Assembly (NCBI RefSeq): GCF_001298265.1
Contig: NZ_LGSZ01000010.1
Span: forward strand, 1 to 64,000
Length of the DNA stretch: 64,000 bases
Source of the DNA: Allobosea vaviloviae
Lineage (GTDB): Bacteria > Pseudomonadota > Alphaproteobacteria > Rhizobiales > Beijerinckiaceae
Direction of reading: 5' to 3'
Position numbers and translations under genes: made by a program. The notes under the pieces are model-generated. The model searched no databases. It was not told the DNA's origin and saw nothing but the letters and a program-made list of their open reading frames with translations. Below, piece after piece: positions 53,069 to 61,508 of the stretch; position 1 is the stretch's first letter, and the number at the start of each line of letters is the position of its first letter.

Positions 53069-53828
53069 AAGTATGAATCCTGGGAATAATTGTCCATATT
53101 TTTCATCTAGCGCCTGACCGGAACGCTAATTGGCGTGCCACCCAAGCGTTGCGGTTCGCAGGATTGCTGGTTGCATACGATAAGTCAAGACTAAAGCATT
53201 TACAAGTAATTATCGCAAACAATGTTTCGTTGAGCCGTTACTGCATATAATAATGATACTAATAATTGATATTTAGATAACTCGCTATAATTATTTTAGC
53301 GTGATGACTATATAAATCAAATTTTCTAAATGAAATGATGTCTTTATATTATATTATAATTTCATTGCGTATAAATACAATTCACTAATCACATTTTACA
53401 ATTTGTATTTGTGTTTATGTACTAGTATATAATTGCGCATAGGCTTGTGCTTGTCTGTTGGCGTTGAGCCGTCGGTCACGTCAAATACTATGAAGACTTT
53501 CAACTTCGGCTTCATATCTACTGTAGCGCAGGCAGCAGAATCTATCTGGAGGCCACGATCATCGGCGCGAGACTTAACGTGTCCCTGGGCCGCGCTCGCC
53601 CAGCAGCGCCAGTGGTTCAAGAATACCGACAGCGGGCGCTATAAGGCGCCAGTAGAGGCGGAGCCGTCGGATACTTCGCGGTTACGAAAGAAAGTCTTAT
53701 CATATTGAAGTAATGAGATATTTAGTTGAAATGGAGGCAGTTTCGAGTGCCCCGCTCCGTATACGGTAGCTATTTACCCTCTGTTAACCATCCCCGCCCT
53801 ACACAGAATCAACCGAAAATTTACCAAG
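53069..53828. other. AT-rich gene-free segment with possible remnants
   Basis: This 760-base segment has no convincing gene. Positions 53200-53440 are extremely AT-rich, and 53540-53690 return to a GC-rich patch without a family I recognise; short frames on both strands there (75-90 residues) lack start signals. It may hold the cyclase promoter on the left and the minC promoter on the right (AT-rich 53690-53730), but I cannot place either. It probably represents the rest of an acquired element in decay. Confidence 0.5.
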
Positions 53829-54578
53829 ATGACCAGCGTGTTAACCCAACCCAGGCCCATTCGCCTCAAGGGGCGCAGCTTCCTTGCGCTGTCGCTGTCG
53901 CCCGAGCTGCCCTTCGCGGACTGGCTCTCGCGGCTCGATGATCTCGCCTCGCGCTCGACCGGCTTCTTCATGCGCCGGCCGGTGGTGCTGGACATCGCGG
54001 GGCTGGAGATCGACCGCGCGGAGCTTCGCGACCTCGTCGAACTGCTCGCGGCCCGCCATGTCAGGATCATGGGCATCGAGGGCGCGCGCCCCTCGCTGCT
54101 CGATGCGAGCCTGCCGCCGGCCATGACCGACGGCCGCACGACCGGCGATATCGAGGTGCCGGCCGCATCCGAAGGGGTGAAGGCAGCGACCGACGCCGCC
54201 GCTCCCAAGCCAAGCGCCCCTGCCTCGATCGCGCTTCCGGCGAAGGCGGTACCCTCGCTGGTCGTGACGGAGCCGGTGCGCTCCGGCCAGTCGCTGATCT
54301 TCATCGAAGGCGACGTGACCATCGTCGGATCGGTCGCCTCGGGCGCCGAGATCGTCGCCGGCGGATCGATCCATGTCTACGGCACGCTGAGAGGCCGGGC
54401 ACTCGCCGGCACCATGGGCAATGCCGGCGCGCGCATCTTCTGCCGCAAGATGGAGGCCGAACTGGTCGCCATCGACGGCTACTACAAGGCGGCCGAGGAC
54501 CTCGATCCCGGTTTGCGCGGCAAGGCCGTCCAGTTCTGGCTGGAAGGCGACACCTTCAAATTCGGATCGCTCGCCTGA
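53829..54578 (+). CDS. minC: septum site-determining protein MinC
   Basis: MinC blocks FtsZ ring assembly away from midcell. The 249-residue protein has an N-terminal FtsZ-inhibiting domain (about 1-105; RLKGRSFLALSLSPELP), a Pro/Ala-rich linker, and the C-terminal beta-helix that binds MinD. The beta-helix has the turns GDVTIVGSVASGAEIVAGGSIHVYG (as GDVTIVGSVASGAE and GGSIHVYGTLRGRA) and GNAGARIFCRKMEAELVAIDG in the usual register. It is 35 bases upstream of minD on the same strand. Confidence 0.96.
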   Translation: MTSVLTQPRPIRLKGRSFLALSLSPELPFADWLSRLDDLASRSTGFFMRRPVVLDIAGLEIDRAELRDLVELLAARHVRIMGIEGARPSLLDASLPPAMTDGRTTGDIEVPAASEGVKAATDAAAPKPSAPASIALPAKAVPSLVVTEPVRSGQSLIFIEGDVTIVGSVASGAEIVAGGSIHVYGTLRGRALAGTMGNAGARIFCRKMEAELVAIDGYYKAAEDLDPGLRGKAVQFWLEGDTFKFGSLA

Positions 54579-54613
54579 TCCGACGGCAGTTTCGACATCA
54601 ACGGGAGAGGTCT

Positions 54614-55429
54614 ATGGGCAAGGTCATCGTGGTCACATCAGGCAAGGGCGGCGTCGGCAAGACGACCTCGTCCGCCGCGCTCGGCGCCGCTCTCGCGCAT
54701 GACGGCGCCAAGGTCTGCGTCGTCGATTTCGACGTTGGTCTGCGCAATCTCGACCTGATCATGGGCGCCGAGCGGCGCGTGGTCTACGACCTCGTCAACG
54801 TGATCCAGGGCGAGGCCAAGCTGACCCAGGCGCTGATCCGCGACAAGCGGCTGGAGACGCTCTATCTGCTGCCGGCCTCGCAGACGCGCGACAAGGACAA
54901 CCTCACCGCCGAAGGCGTCGAGAAGGTCATCAATGCGCTCAAGAGCGTCTTCGACTGGGTGATCTGCGACAGCCCGGCCGGCATCGAGCGCGGCGCGACG
55001 CTGGCCATGCGCCATGCCGACATCGCCATCGTGGTGACCAATCCGGAGGTCTCCTCCGTGCGCGATTCCGACCGCATCATCGGCCTGCTCGATTCCAAGA
55101 CGGTCAAGGCCGAGAGCGGCGAGCGCATGGAGAAACACCTGCTCCTCACCCGCTACGATCCGGCCCGCGCCGAGCGCGGCGACATGCTGAAGGTCGAGGA
55201 CGTCCTCGAAATCCTCTCGATCCCGCTGCTGGGCATCATCCCCGAGAGCATGGACGTGCTGCGCGCCTCCAATCTCGGCACGCCGGTGACGCTCGCCGAC
55301 CAGCGCAGCGTGCCCTCCGTCGCCTATTTCCAGGCGGCCCGCCGGCTCAACGGGGAGAACATCCCGATGATCGTCCCCGGCGAAAAGCGCGGCTTCTTCG
55401 GCAAGATGTTCGGAAGGAAAGCGGCATGA
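54614..55429 (+). CDS. minD: septum site-determining ATPase MinD
   Basis: MinD is the membrane-binding ATPase that carries MinC and is displaced by MinE. The 271-residue product starts with the deviant Walker A SGKGGVGKTT (residues 8-17), then has FDVGLRNLDLIMGAERRVVYD (as DVGLRNLDLIMG), a CDSPAGIERGA switch region, and a C-terminal amphipathic tail ending GFFGKMFGRKAA for membrane attachment. GGGAGAGG precedes the ATG. Its stop overlaps minE as ATGA. Confidence 0.97.
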   Translation: MGKVIVVTSGKGGVGKTTSSAALGAALAHDGAKVCVVDFDVGLRNLDLIMGAERRVVYDLVNVIQGEAKLTQALIRDKRLETLYLLPASQTRDKDNLTAEGVEKVINALKSVFDWVICDSPAGIERGATLAMRHADIAIVVTNPEVSSVRDSDRIIGLLDSKTVKAESGERMEKHLLLTRYDPARAERGDMLKVEDVLEILSIPLLGIIPESMDVLRASNLGTPVTLADQRSVPSVAYFQAARRLNGENIPMIVPGEKRGFFGKMFGRKAA

Positions 55430-55689
55430 ACCTGCGTCGTCTCTTCTCCCGCACCTGTTCGGCGCCGGCCGCGCGGGACCGCCTGCAACTGCTGCTGGCT
55501 CATGAGCGCGCCGCCGTCGGCGGATCGGACCTGCTGGCCAAGCTGCGCGACGAGATCCTGGGTGCCATCGCCAAGCACGTCCAGATCGACGGCGACAAGG
55601 TCAGCATCAAGATGGAGCGCGGCGATCAGGTCTCGACGCTGGCCGTCGACATCGAGATCCCGTTCGAGGCCGCGAAGAAGGCGGCCTGA
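55426..55689 (+). CDS. minE: cell division topological specificity factor MinE
   Basis: MinE stimulates MinD ATPase and keeps MinC off midcell. The 87-residue protein has the N-terminal RDRLQLLLAHERA anti-MinC/MinD-binding helix (about 22-34) and the C-terminal dimerisation beta-sheet (KVSIKMERGDQVSTLAVDIEIP as KVSIKMERG and VSTLAVDIEIP). Length is normal. It is the last gene of the minCDE operon; no clear terminator is seen before the decayed rsmD fragment at 55725. Confidence 0.95.
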   Translation: MNLRRLFSRTCSAPAARDRLQLLLAHERAAVGGSDLLAKLRDEILGAIAKHVQIDGDKVSIKMERGDQVSTLAVDIEIPFEAAKKAA

Positions 55690-55724
55690 GGCTTTCTCAT
55701 CAGCCTGCCGGGGCAATGGCGGGC

Positions 55725-55780
55725 GCGGCTGGCAGCAACAGCACCTGCGCCTCACCATGGTCCCGGCGTTTCGACATCAC
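55725..55780 (-). pseudogene. decayed copy of rsmD 3' end
   Basis: About 50 bases here match the 3' end of rsmD at 56707-56765 on the same (minus) strand with roughly 80 percent identity by eye; in translation KRRDHGEAQVLLLPAA parallels ERRDYGETQVLLLRAA. No further part of rsmD is recognisable. It is probably the scar of a local duplication. Confidence 0.6.
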
Positions 55781-55898
55781 GATCTTGCGCGACGAGGCAA
55801 AATCTCGGCTCACGAGGCGCCCGCCGGCCTCTCCGTGCGTCCAGCCTCGCAGCGGACAGTCTCGTGAAGGGAAGGCCAGGCGGTTCAGCACGCGGCCG

Positions 55899-56435
55899 TC
55901 AGAGCGGAGGCTCGAACGAAAACCATCGAAGACAATCGTCTTCCGACATACCCAGCGAAAGCTTGCCCGAAGGGCGCGCCTTGAAGAGGAAGTAATGTCT
56001 GGAGCTTGCATCCGGATGCGCCTCGATGCGGACGAACGGTGCCAGCCTGCTCTCCACCGTCGCCACGTTCACGCACCCTCCGTCGAGCCGAAACAGCATG
56101 AACGTCAGATAGCGTCCGTCTTTCTGTTTGCGACGACGCAGAACGATTTCGGTGATCGCGATTCCATCGCGCAAGATCGGTCCCGAACCCTTGAGATCGT
56201 CGGAAAGCTGACCGTCTGGATCAACCGGCGATAGCGTCGTCCCCAGGAGCCGCCCCACATCCTGAGGCAAAAACGATGGCATGGCCTCCACTTGAGCGAT
56301 GACATCGAAAACGTCGTTGTCACCGCGAGCGCTCGTGGGTGTCCATATCCACGCGCATGCCGCGAAGAACGCGACAGCGGCGGACGAGCCTTTGCCACTG
56401 GGGCAGCACCGCTGGAACAATCCCTGTGCAGCCAT
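55899..56435 (-). CDS. secreted protein of unknown family
   Basis: The 178-residue product begins with about 37 residues that read as a long signal sequence (SAAVAFFAACAWIWTPTSARG), followed by a compact domain rich in beta structure with ITEIVLRRRKQKDGRYLTFMLF-like strands (as ITEIVLRRRK and YLTFMLFRLDG) and a Cys in LDGGCVNVATV. It is not a family I recognise. A second Cys near the C-terminus (EDDCLRWF) could pair with the first in the periplasm. The gene lies between the rsmD fragment and a family A repeat upstream, on the strand opposite to min. Confidence 0.55.
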   Translation of the reverse strand: MAAQGLFQRCCPSGKGSSAAVAFFAACAWIWTPTSARGDNDVFDVIAQVEAMPSFLPQDVGRLLGTTLSPVDPDGQLSDDLKGSGPILRDGIAITEIVLRRRKQKDGRYLTFMLFRLDGGCVNVATVESRLAPFVRIEAHPDASSRHYFLFKARPSGKLSLGMSEDDCLRWFSFEPPL

Positions 56436-56584
56436 GCCGACCTTCTCCTGCAGAAGGCCTATCTCTCAAGGCCGTGCCCGGCATCGTCCAAATGAAGGAT
56501 TGGGGCTCTCGGCTGAACGACCGTTCGCAATCTGATCCGAGACCGGGCCTGTAGAGCGTGCTGTGTTGTCTCGGAACCACTGCC

Positions 56585-56677
56585 GTCATCCCGGGCTTGC
56601 CCCGGGATCCATCGGAGGCTGCTGAGCTCTACGATGGATTCCGGAGCGGCGCGGCTTCGCCGCTTGTCCGGAATGAC
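56585..56677. repeat. palindromic repeat, family A copy 4
   Basis: It runs from GTCATCCCGGG to CCGGAATGAC with GGGATCCAT/ATGGATTCC inner arms, the least symmetrical of the four copies. It sits between rsmD and the promoter side of the secreted-protein gene, both on the minus strand. Confidence 0.8.
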
Positions 56678-56706
56678 CGTCTGTTTCCGCAGAAAATCAG
56701 CATGCT

Positions 56707-57267
56707 CTAAGCCGCCCGCAGCAACAGCACCTGCGTCTCGCCATAGTCGCGGCGCTCCAGCGTCTCGAACGCTTCGGGCAGGGCGATCTCGGCATCGCCT
56801 GCCTCCTCCAGCACGATCAGGGCGCCCGGCTCGAGCCAGCCGCCGTCGCGGGCCGAGATCAGGGCCTTTCCGCCCAGCCCCTTGCGATAGGGCGGATCGC
56901 AGAACACCACGCCAAAAGGCGCCATCGGGCCGATCGCGCCGAGCTTCGTCGCGTCGCGCCTGAAGACGCGGCTGTGGCCGGCGAGCCCCAGCGCCATCTG
57001 GTTCTCGCGGATCAGACCGCGCGCCTCCGTGCCGTCATCGACCAGAAGCGCGAAGGTGGCGCCGCGCGAGAGCGCCTCGAACGCCATCGCGCCCGTGCCG
57101 GCGAACAGGTCGAGCACGCGCGCCCCGTCGAGCGGGTCGTCATAGGCATGGGCGAGCACGTTGAACAGCGACTCGCGCAAACGGTCCGAGGTCGGGCGGA
57201 TGCTCCCGATCCCCGGCTTGGGGCCGACCAGTGGTCGCCCGCGAAAGCGCCCGCCGACGATCCGCAT
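56707..57267 (-). CDS. rsmD: 16S rRNA (guanine(966)-N2)-methyltransferase RsmD
   Basis: RsmD methylates G966 of 16S rRNA using S-adenosylmethionine. The 186-residue protein has the RIVGGRFRGR start, RPTSDRLRESLFNVL, the SAM-binding VLDLFAGTGAMAFEALSRGA region (as VLDLFAGTG) and the catalytic D124-P-P-Y127 with FCDPPYRKG. Length is typical. It is 10 bases downstream of the rluB-like gene on the same strand, the conserved rluB-rsmD order seen in Hyphomicrobiales. A short copy of its 3' end lies at 55725-55780. Confidence 0.95.
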   Translation of the reverse strand: MRIVGGRFRGRPLVGPKPGIGSIRPTSDRLRESLFNVLAHAYDDPLDGARVLDLFAGTGAMAFEALSRGATFALLVDDGTEARGLIRENQMALGLAGHSRVFRRDATKLGAIGPMAPFGVVFCDPPYRKGLGGKALISARDGGWLEPGALIVLEEAGDAEIALPEAFETLERRDYGETQVLLLRAA

Positions 57268-57277
57268 CGGCTAGGCC

Positions 57278-59488
57278 TCAGTCACGCTTGCCGCCCGAGC
57301 GCGGCCCCTTGCCGCCGCCGCCGGGACGGCCGCCCGGACGACCGCCGCCGCCGGGCTTGCCGCCGAACGGCCTGCTGCCGCCGGGCTTGCCGCCCGATGG
57401 CTTGCCGCCGAAGGACTTGCCGCCGAAGGATTTGCCCCCGCTGCGTTCGCCGCCGCTGCTGCTGCGCCCCGCAGGTCGCTCGCTGGAGCGCGCCGCATAG
57501 CTCTTGGGTGCGCCGCCGGGCTTGTCACCGAAGCTGCGGCCACGACGCTCATCGCCGGACCGTTCGCTGGCGCGCCGTGGCGGGCGTTCGCCACCTTCGC
57601 GCGGAGCACGATCGGGGCGGTCGCCGCCGGGCCTGTCGCCGCGCGGAGCGCGGTCGGGACGTGGTGCGCGATCGGGGCGTTCCGCGCGCGATGCACGCTC
57701 CGGCCGCTCTGCGCGCGGTCCGGCATCCTGCCAGGGGCGCTCCTGCGTGCGGTCGCGCTCGCCGCCTTCGATGCGCGGACGGCGAACCGGCCGCTCGCTG
57801 CCGCCGGCGCGCTCTGGCGCCCGCGGCGGACGTGCCTGGGCTGCGCCGCGCTCGCTGCGGGGCAGGCGGTCGGGGCGGCGCTTCGGGTTCACGCCGTCAC
57901 GGGCCGGGCGTTCCGCGCGTGCGGGGCGCTCCGCACTGGCGGAGGTGCTGACCCGCTCCACCAGCACGCGGCGGCCATTGGGATCCTCGATCGCCTTGCC
58001 GCGACGGCGAACCACCTCGCCGCTGGCCTCGCGCGACTGGCGCTCGACCTTGGGATCGGCGCCACGGCGCGGCGGCGCTTTGCGTTCGCGCTGCGGCTCG
58101 GCCTCGGCGTCGCGCCAGACGGTGCGTTTCCACGGCTTCTCGCTGCGGTCGTCCTGCGACGGCGTGCGCACGGCGTCGCTCTGCCAGCGCTCGCGCTCGG
58201 GCTTGCCGTCGCGGTCGCCCGCCGGGCGCCGGCGCTGGCGGTCGTCGCCGCTGGGAGCGCGGACGGGGGCGGGCGGCAGTTCGTCGCGGCGCGGCGCCTC
58301 GAGATCGACGCCGGCCTTGGCCATCAGATCCTCGCCGAGCTGGTCGCGGATCACGCGCGAGCGCACCTCGTCGGCCTCGCCCTCGGCCAGGTCCGCGAGC
58401 TGGAACGGCCCGAACGAAACCCGGATCAGCCGGTTCACGTCGAGGCCGAGATGCTCGAGCACCGTCTTGACCTCGCGGTTCTTGCCCTCGCGCAAATCGA
58501 CCGTCAGCCAGGTGTTGGAACCCTGCTGGCGCTCGAAGCGCGCCACGACCGGGCCGTAGGAGACGCCTTCGATGGTGACGCCGTCACGCAGCGTGTCGAG
58601 CTTGTCCTGCGTTACCGAGCCGAAGGCGCGCACGCGGTAGCGCCGCAGCCAGCCGGTCTCGGGCAGTTCCAGCATGCGTGCCAGGCCGCCGTCATTGGTC
58701 AGCAGCAGCAGGCCTTCGGTGTTGATGTCGAGCCGCCCGATCGAGAGCACGCGCGGCAAATCCTCGGGCAGCGCGTCGAACACCGTTGGCCGGCCCTCGG
58801 GGTCATGGTTGGTCGTCACGAGGCCGCGCGGCTTGTGGTAGAGCCAGAGCCTTGTGCGCTCGCGCGCCGGCAAGGGCTCGCCGTCGATCAGCACGACATC
58901 GTTGGGGCCGATATCGAGAGCCGGGCTCTCCAGCACCTTGCCGTTCACGCTGACGCGGCCTTCCGCGATCATCGCCTCGCTGTCGCGGCGCGAGGCGACT
59001 CCGGCGCGCGCCATCACCTTGGCGATGCGCTCCGGCTCCTGGATCAGTGACGGCAGCAGCTTGGCCTCGGAGACGGGCGCCGGGGCGTCTTCGCGGGCCC
59101 GCCGCGGACGCGCGGGGCCATCCGAGCGCGGCCGGTCGAAGCGGGGCTTGTCGAAGCCGGGTTTGTCGAAGCGCTTGGCTCCGGCGCCAGCCCCGCCCGT
59201 CCGCTCGCCGCGCGGCGCAAAGCCTTCGCGCGGAGGCCGGCTGTTGCTGCGCTCGCCCTCAGGGCGGGCTCGGAACGGGCGCGCCGGGCCCTCAGTGCGG
59301 GCAGGGCGCTCGGCGCTGTCGGTGCGGGGCTTGAACGGCTTGCGTTCCCCGCCCGCCGAAGCGCCCGCGCGCGGGCCTTTTCCGCCAAAGCCGCCGCCAT
59401 CGCGACCGCCGCCGGACCCGCTGCCACGCCCGCCGGTTCCGCCGCCCTTGCGCGGGCCCCGGCTTTTCTGGTTGTTGTCGTCGCTCAT
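57278..59488 (-). CDS. rluB: RluB/RsuA-type pseudouridine synthase with long disordered tails
   Basis: The 736-residue protein carries a standard RsuA/RluB core: an S4 RNA-binding domain (about 154-200; RIAKVMARAGVASRRDSE) and a pseudouridine synthase domain with GRLDINTEGLLLLTNDG and catalytic Asp254. The core ends near residue 390. About 150 residues before it and 340 after it are Arg/Gly/Pro-rich, with many RPER, RPARAER and GGKPGG repeats, and are surely disordered. It should modify 23S rRNA near 2605. Such long tails are far above the family norm; they may bind RNA or drive condensation. The ATG at 59488 fits the MSDDNNQ start. Confidence 0.92.
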   Translation of the reverse strand: MSDDNNQKSRGPRKGGGTGGRGSGSGGGRDGGGFGGKGPRAGASAGGERKPFKPRTDSAERPARTEGPARPFRARPEGERSNSRPPREGFAPRGERTGGAGAGAKRFDKPGFDKPRFDRPRSDGPARPRRAREDAPAPVSEAKLLPSLIQEPERIAKVMARAGVASRRDSEAMIAEGRVSVNGKVLESPALDIGPNDVVLIDGEPLPARERTRLWLYHKPRGLVTTNHDPEGRPTVFDALPEDLPRVLSIGRLDINTEGLLLLTNDGGLARMLELPETGWLRRYRVRAFGSVTQDKLDTLRDGVTIEGVSYGPVVARFERQQGSNTWLTVDLREGKNREVKTVLEHLGLDVNRLIRVSFGPFQLADLAEGEADEVRSRVIRDQLGEDLMAKAGVDLEAPRRDELPPAPVRAPSGDDRQRRRPAGDRDGKPERERWQSDAVRTPSQDDRSEKPWKRTVWRDAEAEPQRERKAPPRRGADPKVERQSREASGEVVRRRGKAIEDPNGRRVLVERVSTSASAERPARAERPARDGVNPKRRPDRLPRSERGAAQARPPRAPERAGGSERPVRRPRIEGGERDRTQERPWQDAGPRAERPERASRAERPDRAPRPDRAPRGDRPGGDRPDRAPREGGERPPRRASERSGDERRGRSFGDKPGGAPKSYAARSSERPAGRSSSGGERSGGKSFGGKSFGGKPSGGKPGGSRPFGGKPGGGGRPGGRPGGGGKGPRSGGKRD

Positions 59489-59616
59489 GACTGCTCCTGA
59501 GCGTGCCGCGCCAAAAGTGACAGGCACTCTCGCGAAAGGGTCAGCTCGAAATCTGGATATAGCCGGCGCTTGTAGCAGAGCGCTCCCATGGCTGCGAGCG
59601 ACAAAACAGAGGTCCG

Positions 59617-60111
59617 ATGCGCCAGCAACGCCCGTCGCCGTCGCGCGATACGAGGATGCCGGATGAAAGCCCGCTCGATCCGATGGCGCTGGCCTTCGAG
59701 GAGGCGCGTGCAGCGGCCGCGCGCGGCGAGGTGCCGGTCGGCGCCGTCGTGACGCGGGGCGGCGTGGTGCTCGCCCGCGCCGGCAATCGCACGCTGGAGT
59801 TGAAGGACCCGACCGCCCATGCCGAGATGCTTGCGCTGCGCATCGCCTGCGAGGAAATCCAATCAGAGCGGCTGATCGGCTGCGATCTCCACGTCACGCT
59901 CGAACCCTGCCCGATGTGCGCGGCCGCGATCTCCTTCGCCCGCATCCGCCGGCTTTATTTCGGTGCGGGGGACCCCAAGGGCGGCGCGGTCGAGAACGGC
60001 GTCAGGCTCTATGCCAGCCCGACCTGCCACCATCAGCCGGAGGTTTACGGCGGTCTGCGCGAGAGCGAGGCGGCGGAGCTGCTGCGAAGCTTCTTCCAGG
60101 GGCGGCGCTAG
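59617..60111 (+). CDS. tadA: tRNA-specific adenosine deaminase TadA
   Basis: TadA converts A34 to inosine in tRNA-Arg(ACG). The 164-residue zinc enzyme has the H68-A-E70 and P97-C-P-M-C101 motifs of the cytidine/deoxycytidylate deaminase fold, plus EVPVGAVV and a C-terminal GLRESEAAELLRSFF helix. CAGAGG upstream of ATG 59617 supports that start; an ATG at 59656 would give the more usual N-terminus without the first 13 residues. It is divergent from rluB. Confidence 0.94.
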   Translation: MRQQRPSPSRDTRMPDESPLDPMALAFEEARAAAARGEVPVGAVVTRGGVVLARAGNRTLELKDPTAHAEMLALRIACEEIQSERLIGCDLHVTLEPCPMCAAAISFARIRRLYFGAGDPKGGAVENGVRLYASPTCHHQPEVYGGLRESEAAELLRSFFQGRR

Positions 60112-60146
60112 ACCGGCAGGCCGGAGCCTCGGCCGTCCGCTCGCCT

Positions 60147-60512
60147 TTATCGGCTCAGGACGGCGATGGCGGCATCGAGGCGGCTCTCCATGGCGCCAGC
60201 CTGACTGAGCGTCGCCCGCTCCAGCACCGTGGCGAGCGCGTCGATCGCAGCCAGGGCATCGCGCCGCGCCTGTTCGATGGCGGCGATCTCTGCCTGGGCG
60301 TAGAGCGAGCGCGCGAACAGCGCGACCCGCGTGACGGTCGCAAAGGTCGCATCCTCGATCTCCGGCGAGACAACGACGAAGCGCAGGACGTTTTCGAGAT
60401 GCGCCTCGGCACTGGGACCGAGCGCCTTGGCGTTCAGAGCGCCGGCCCGGAAGACGGCGCTGCGAAGCGTCTCGATCTCCGAAATCAGATAGTTCTGCAC
60501 CTCATCGATCAT
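60147..60512 (-). CDS. small helical protein of unknown function
   Basis: The 121-residue product (ATG 60512) is predicted to be a helix-rich soluble protein: EVQNYLISEIETL, EAHLENVLRFVV, TFATVTRVALFARSLY and a long C-terminal EQARRDALAAIDALATVL helix. It has no motif I recognise and no signal peptide. It converges with tadA, 35 bases away. Codon use matches the neighbours, which supports it being real. Confidence 0.55.
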   Translation of the reverse strand: MIDEVQNYLISEIETLRSAVFRAGALNAKALGPSAEAHLENVLRFVVVSPEIEDATFATVTRVALFARSLYAQAEIAAIEQARRDALAAIDALATVLERATLSQAGAMESRLDAAIAVLSR

Positions 60513-60818
60513 CCACGCCTCCAGACGGAACGCACACGCGACGGAACACATCAGACAACCCCAGCGTAACATAGGTCGGCAGGAGCGGCATGGCCGGACG
60601 CATCCTGGGTTAGCGAGCCGTCAAACCGATCCGGCGAAATCGCGCGATCGTCGGGGCTTTCCCCTGGGGCGGCGCAGCGGCGCAGGCTCGGACGACGCAT
60701 CGGGACGATCGCATTGCGAACGCGGTCTCGTCATGGAATGACCCGACCGGGTCCCGCTTGCGGACCCATTCCGGCGTTCAACTCGGCTGTTCATCCGCAA
60801 CTGATGGAAGGAAACTCC
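60513..60818. other. divergent intergenic region
   Basis: These 306 bases separate two divergent genes. A Shine-Dalgarno-like GGAAGGAAACTCC directly precedes 60819, and promoters for both should lie here, but I find no clear box pair, dyad or small gene. Confidence 0.4.
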
Positions 60819-61196
60819 ATGCGCATGATCATCCTGGCCGCCGCTGCAGGCGCCACGCTTGTCCTCGCCGGGCCGGTCAACGCCCAGGCCCCGTCGACCA
60901 ATCCGGCGCAGACGCCGCCACCTGCATCGGCGCCGCAATCTCCTGCACAGGTGCCCGCCATCAAAACCGTCAGCGTCGTCGATCTCGACGAATTGCCCGA
61001 GGCGACAAAGGGCCAGCTCAATCAGCTTCTGGCGACCCGCACGGCCGACCAGCTCGAGCGGCTTCGCCAGGCCATCGACACCGCGCCGGTCGCGAAATCG
61101 GCGCTCGAGGCCAAGGGGCTCAGTTCGCGGGACGTGGTGATCGCCCAGATCGACGATGAAGGCGAATTGACCATCATCACCAAGAAGGCAGGCTGA
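60819..61196 (+). CDS. small secreted protein of unknown function
   Basis: The 125-residue product has an N-terminal signal peptide (about 1-22, ending VNAQA), a Pro/Ala/Gln-rich spacer, and a compact acidic domain (about 50-125) with VVDLDELPEATKGQLNQLLA and an ALEAKGLSSRDVVIAQIDDEGEL region (shorter blocks read here: LEAKGLSSRDVV and IDDEGELTIITKK). It is not a family I recognise. GGAAGG 6 bases before ATG 60819 is a good ribosome-binding site. A hairpin at 61208-61230 follows. Confidence 0.7.
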   Translation: MRMIILAAAAGATLVLAGPVNAQAPSTNPAQTPPPASAPQSPAQVPAIKTVSVVDLDELPEATKGQLNQLLATRTADQLERLRQAIDTAPVAKSALEAKGLSSRDVVIAQIDDEGELTIITKKAG

Positions 61197-61508
61197 CCGC
61201 ACCGAGGCCCGGCGCCGTGACGGCGCCGGGCGCTTGCTGGCCCTAGTGCGGAAATCCATCCGTTCGATGATCAATCGGCGTGTCGGACGAGACCGTATTG
61301 TAGAACTTCGACGTTGGGCGATGATCTAAGCCAAATGTCGTGATGATCATCGCGGTGGCTGTCACGGCGTGGCTATAGCGACAGATCGACTGCCGTCAGA
61401 CCGCCTTGTTTTAGCCTTGCGACAAATCTATTGGGACGGGGAACCGCTCAGCCAGACCATGTGATGGTGGCTTGAGCCTTCCATTCCCCAGTTCATGTCA
61501 GGTTGATA
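61197..61508. other. intergenic region with hairpin
   Basis: Beyond the hairpin at 61208-61230 nothing gene-like is seen. The stretch 61280-61450 is less GC-rich than the genes around it and includes a TTGCGA...CTATTG-like segment that may belong to the promoter of the next gene, without a convincing box pair. Confidence 0.4.
61208..61230 (+). terminator. hairpin after small secreted protein gene
   Basis: CCCGGCGCCG and CGGCGCCGGG are perfect 10-bp arms around TGA, 11 bases after the stop. There is no T run, so its strength as a rho-independent terminator is uncertain. Confidence 0.5.

Noticed and set aside
53396..53708. Short open frames of 74 and 91 residues on opposite strands
   Set aside because: They overlap each other in an AT-rich to GC-rich transition, lack ribosome-binding sites and show no family features.
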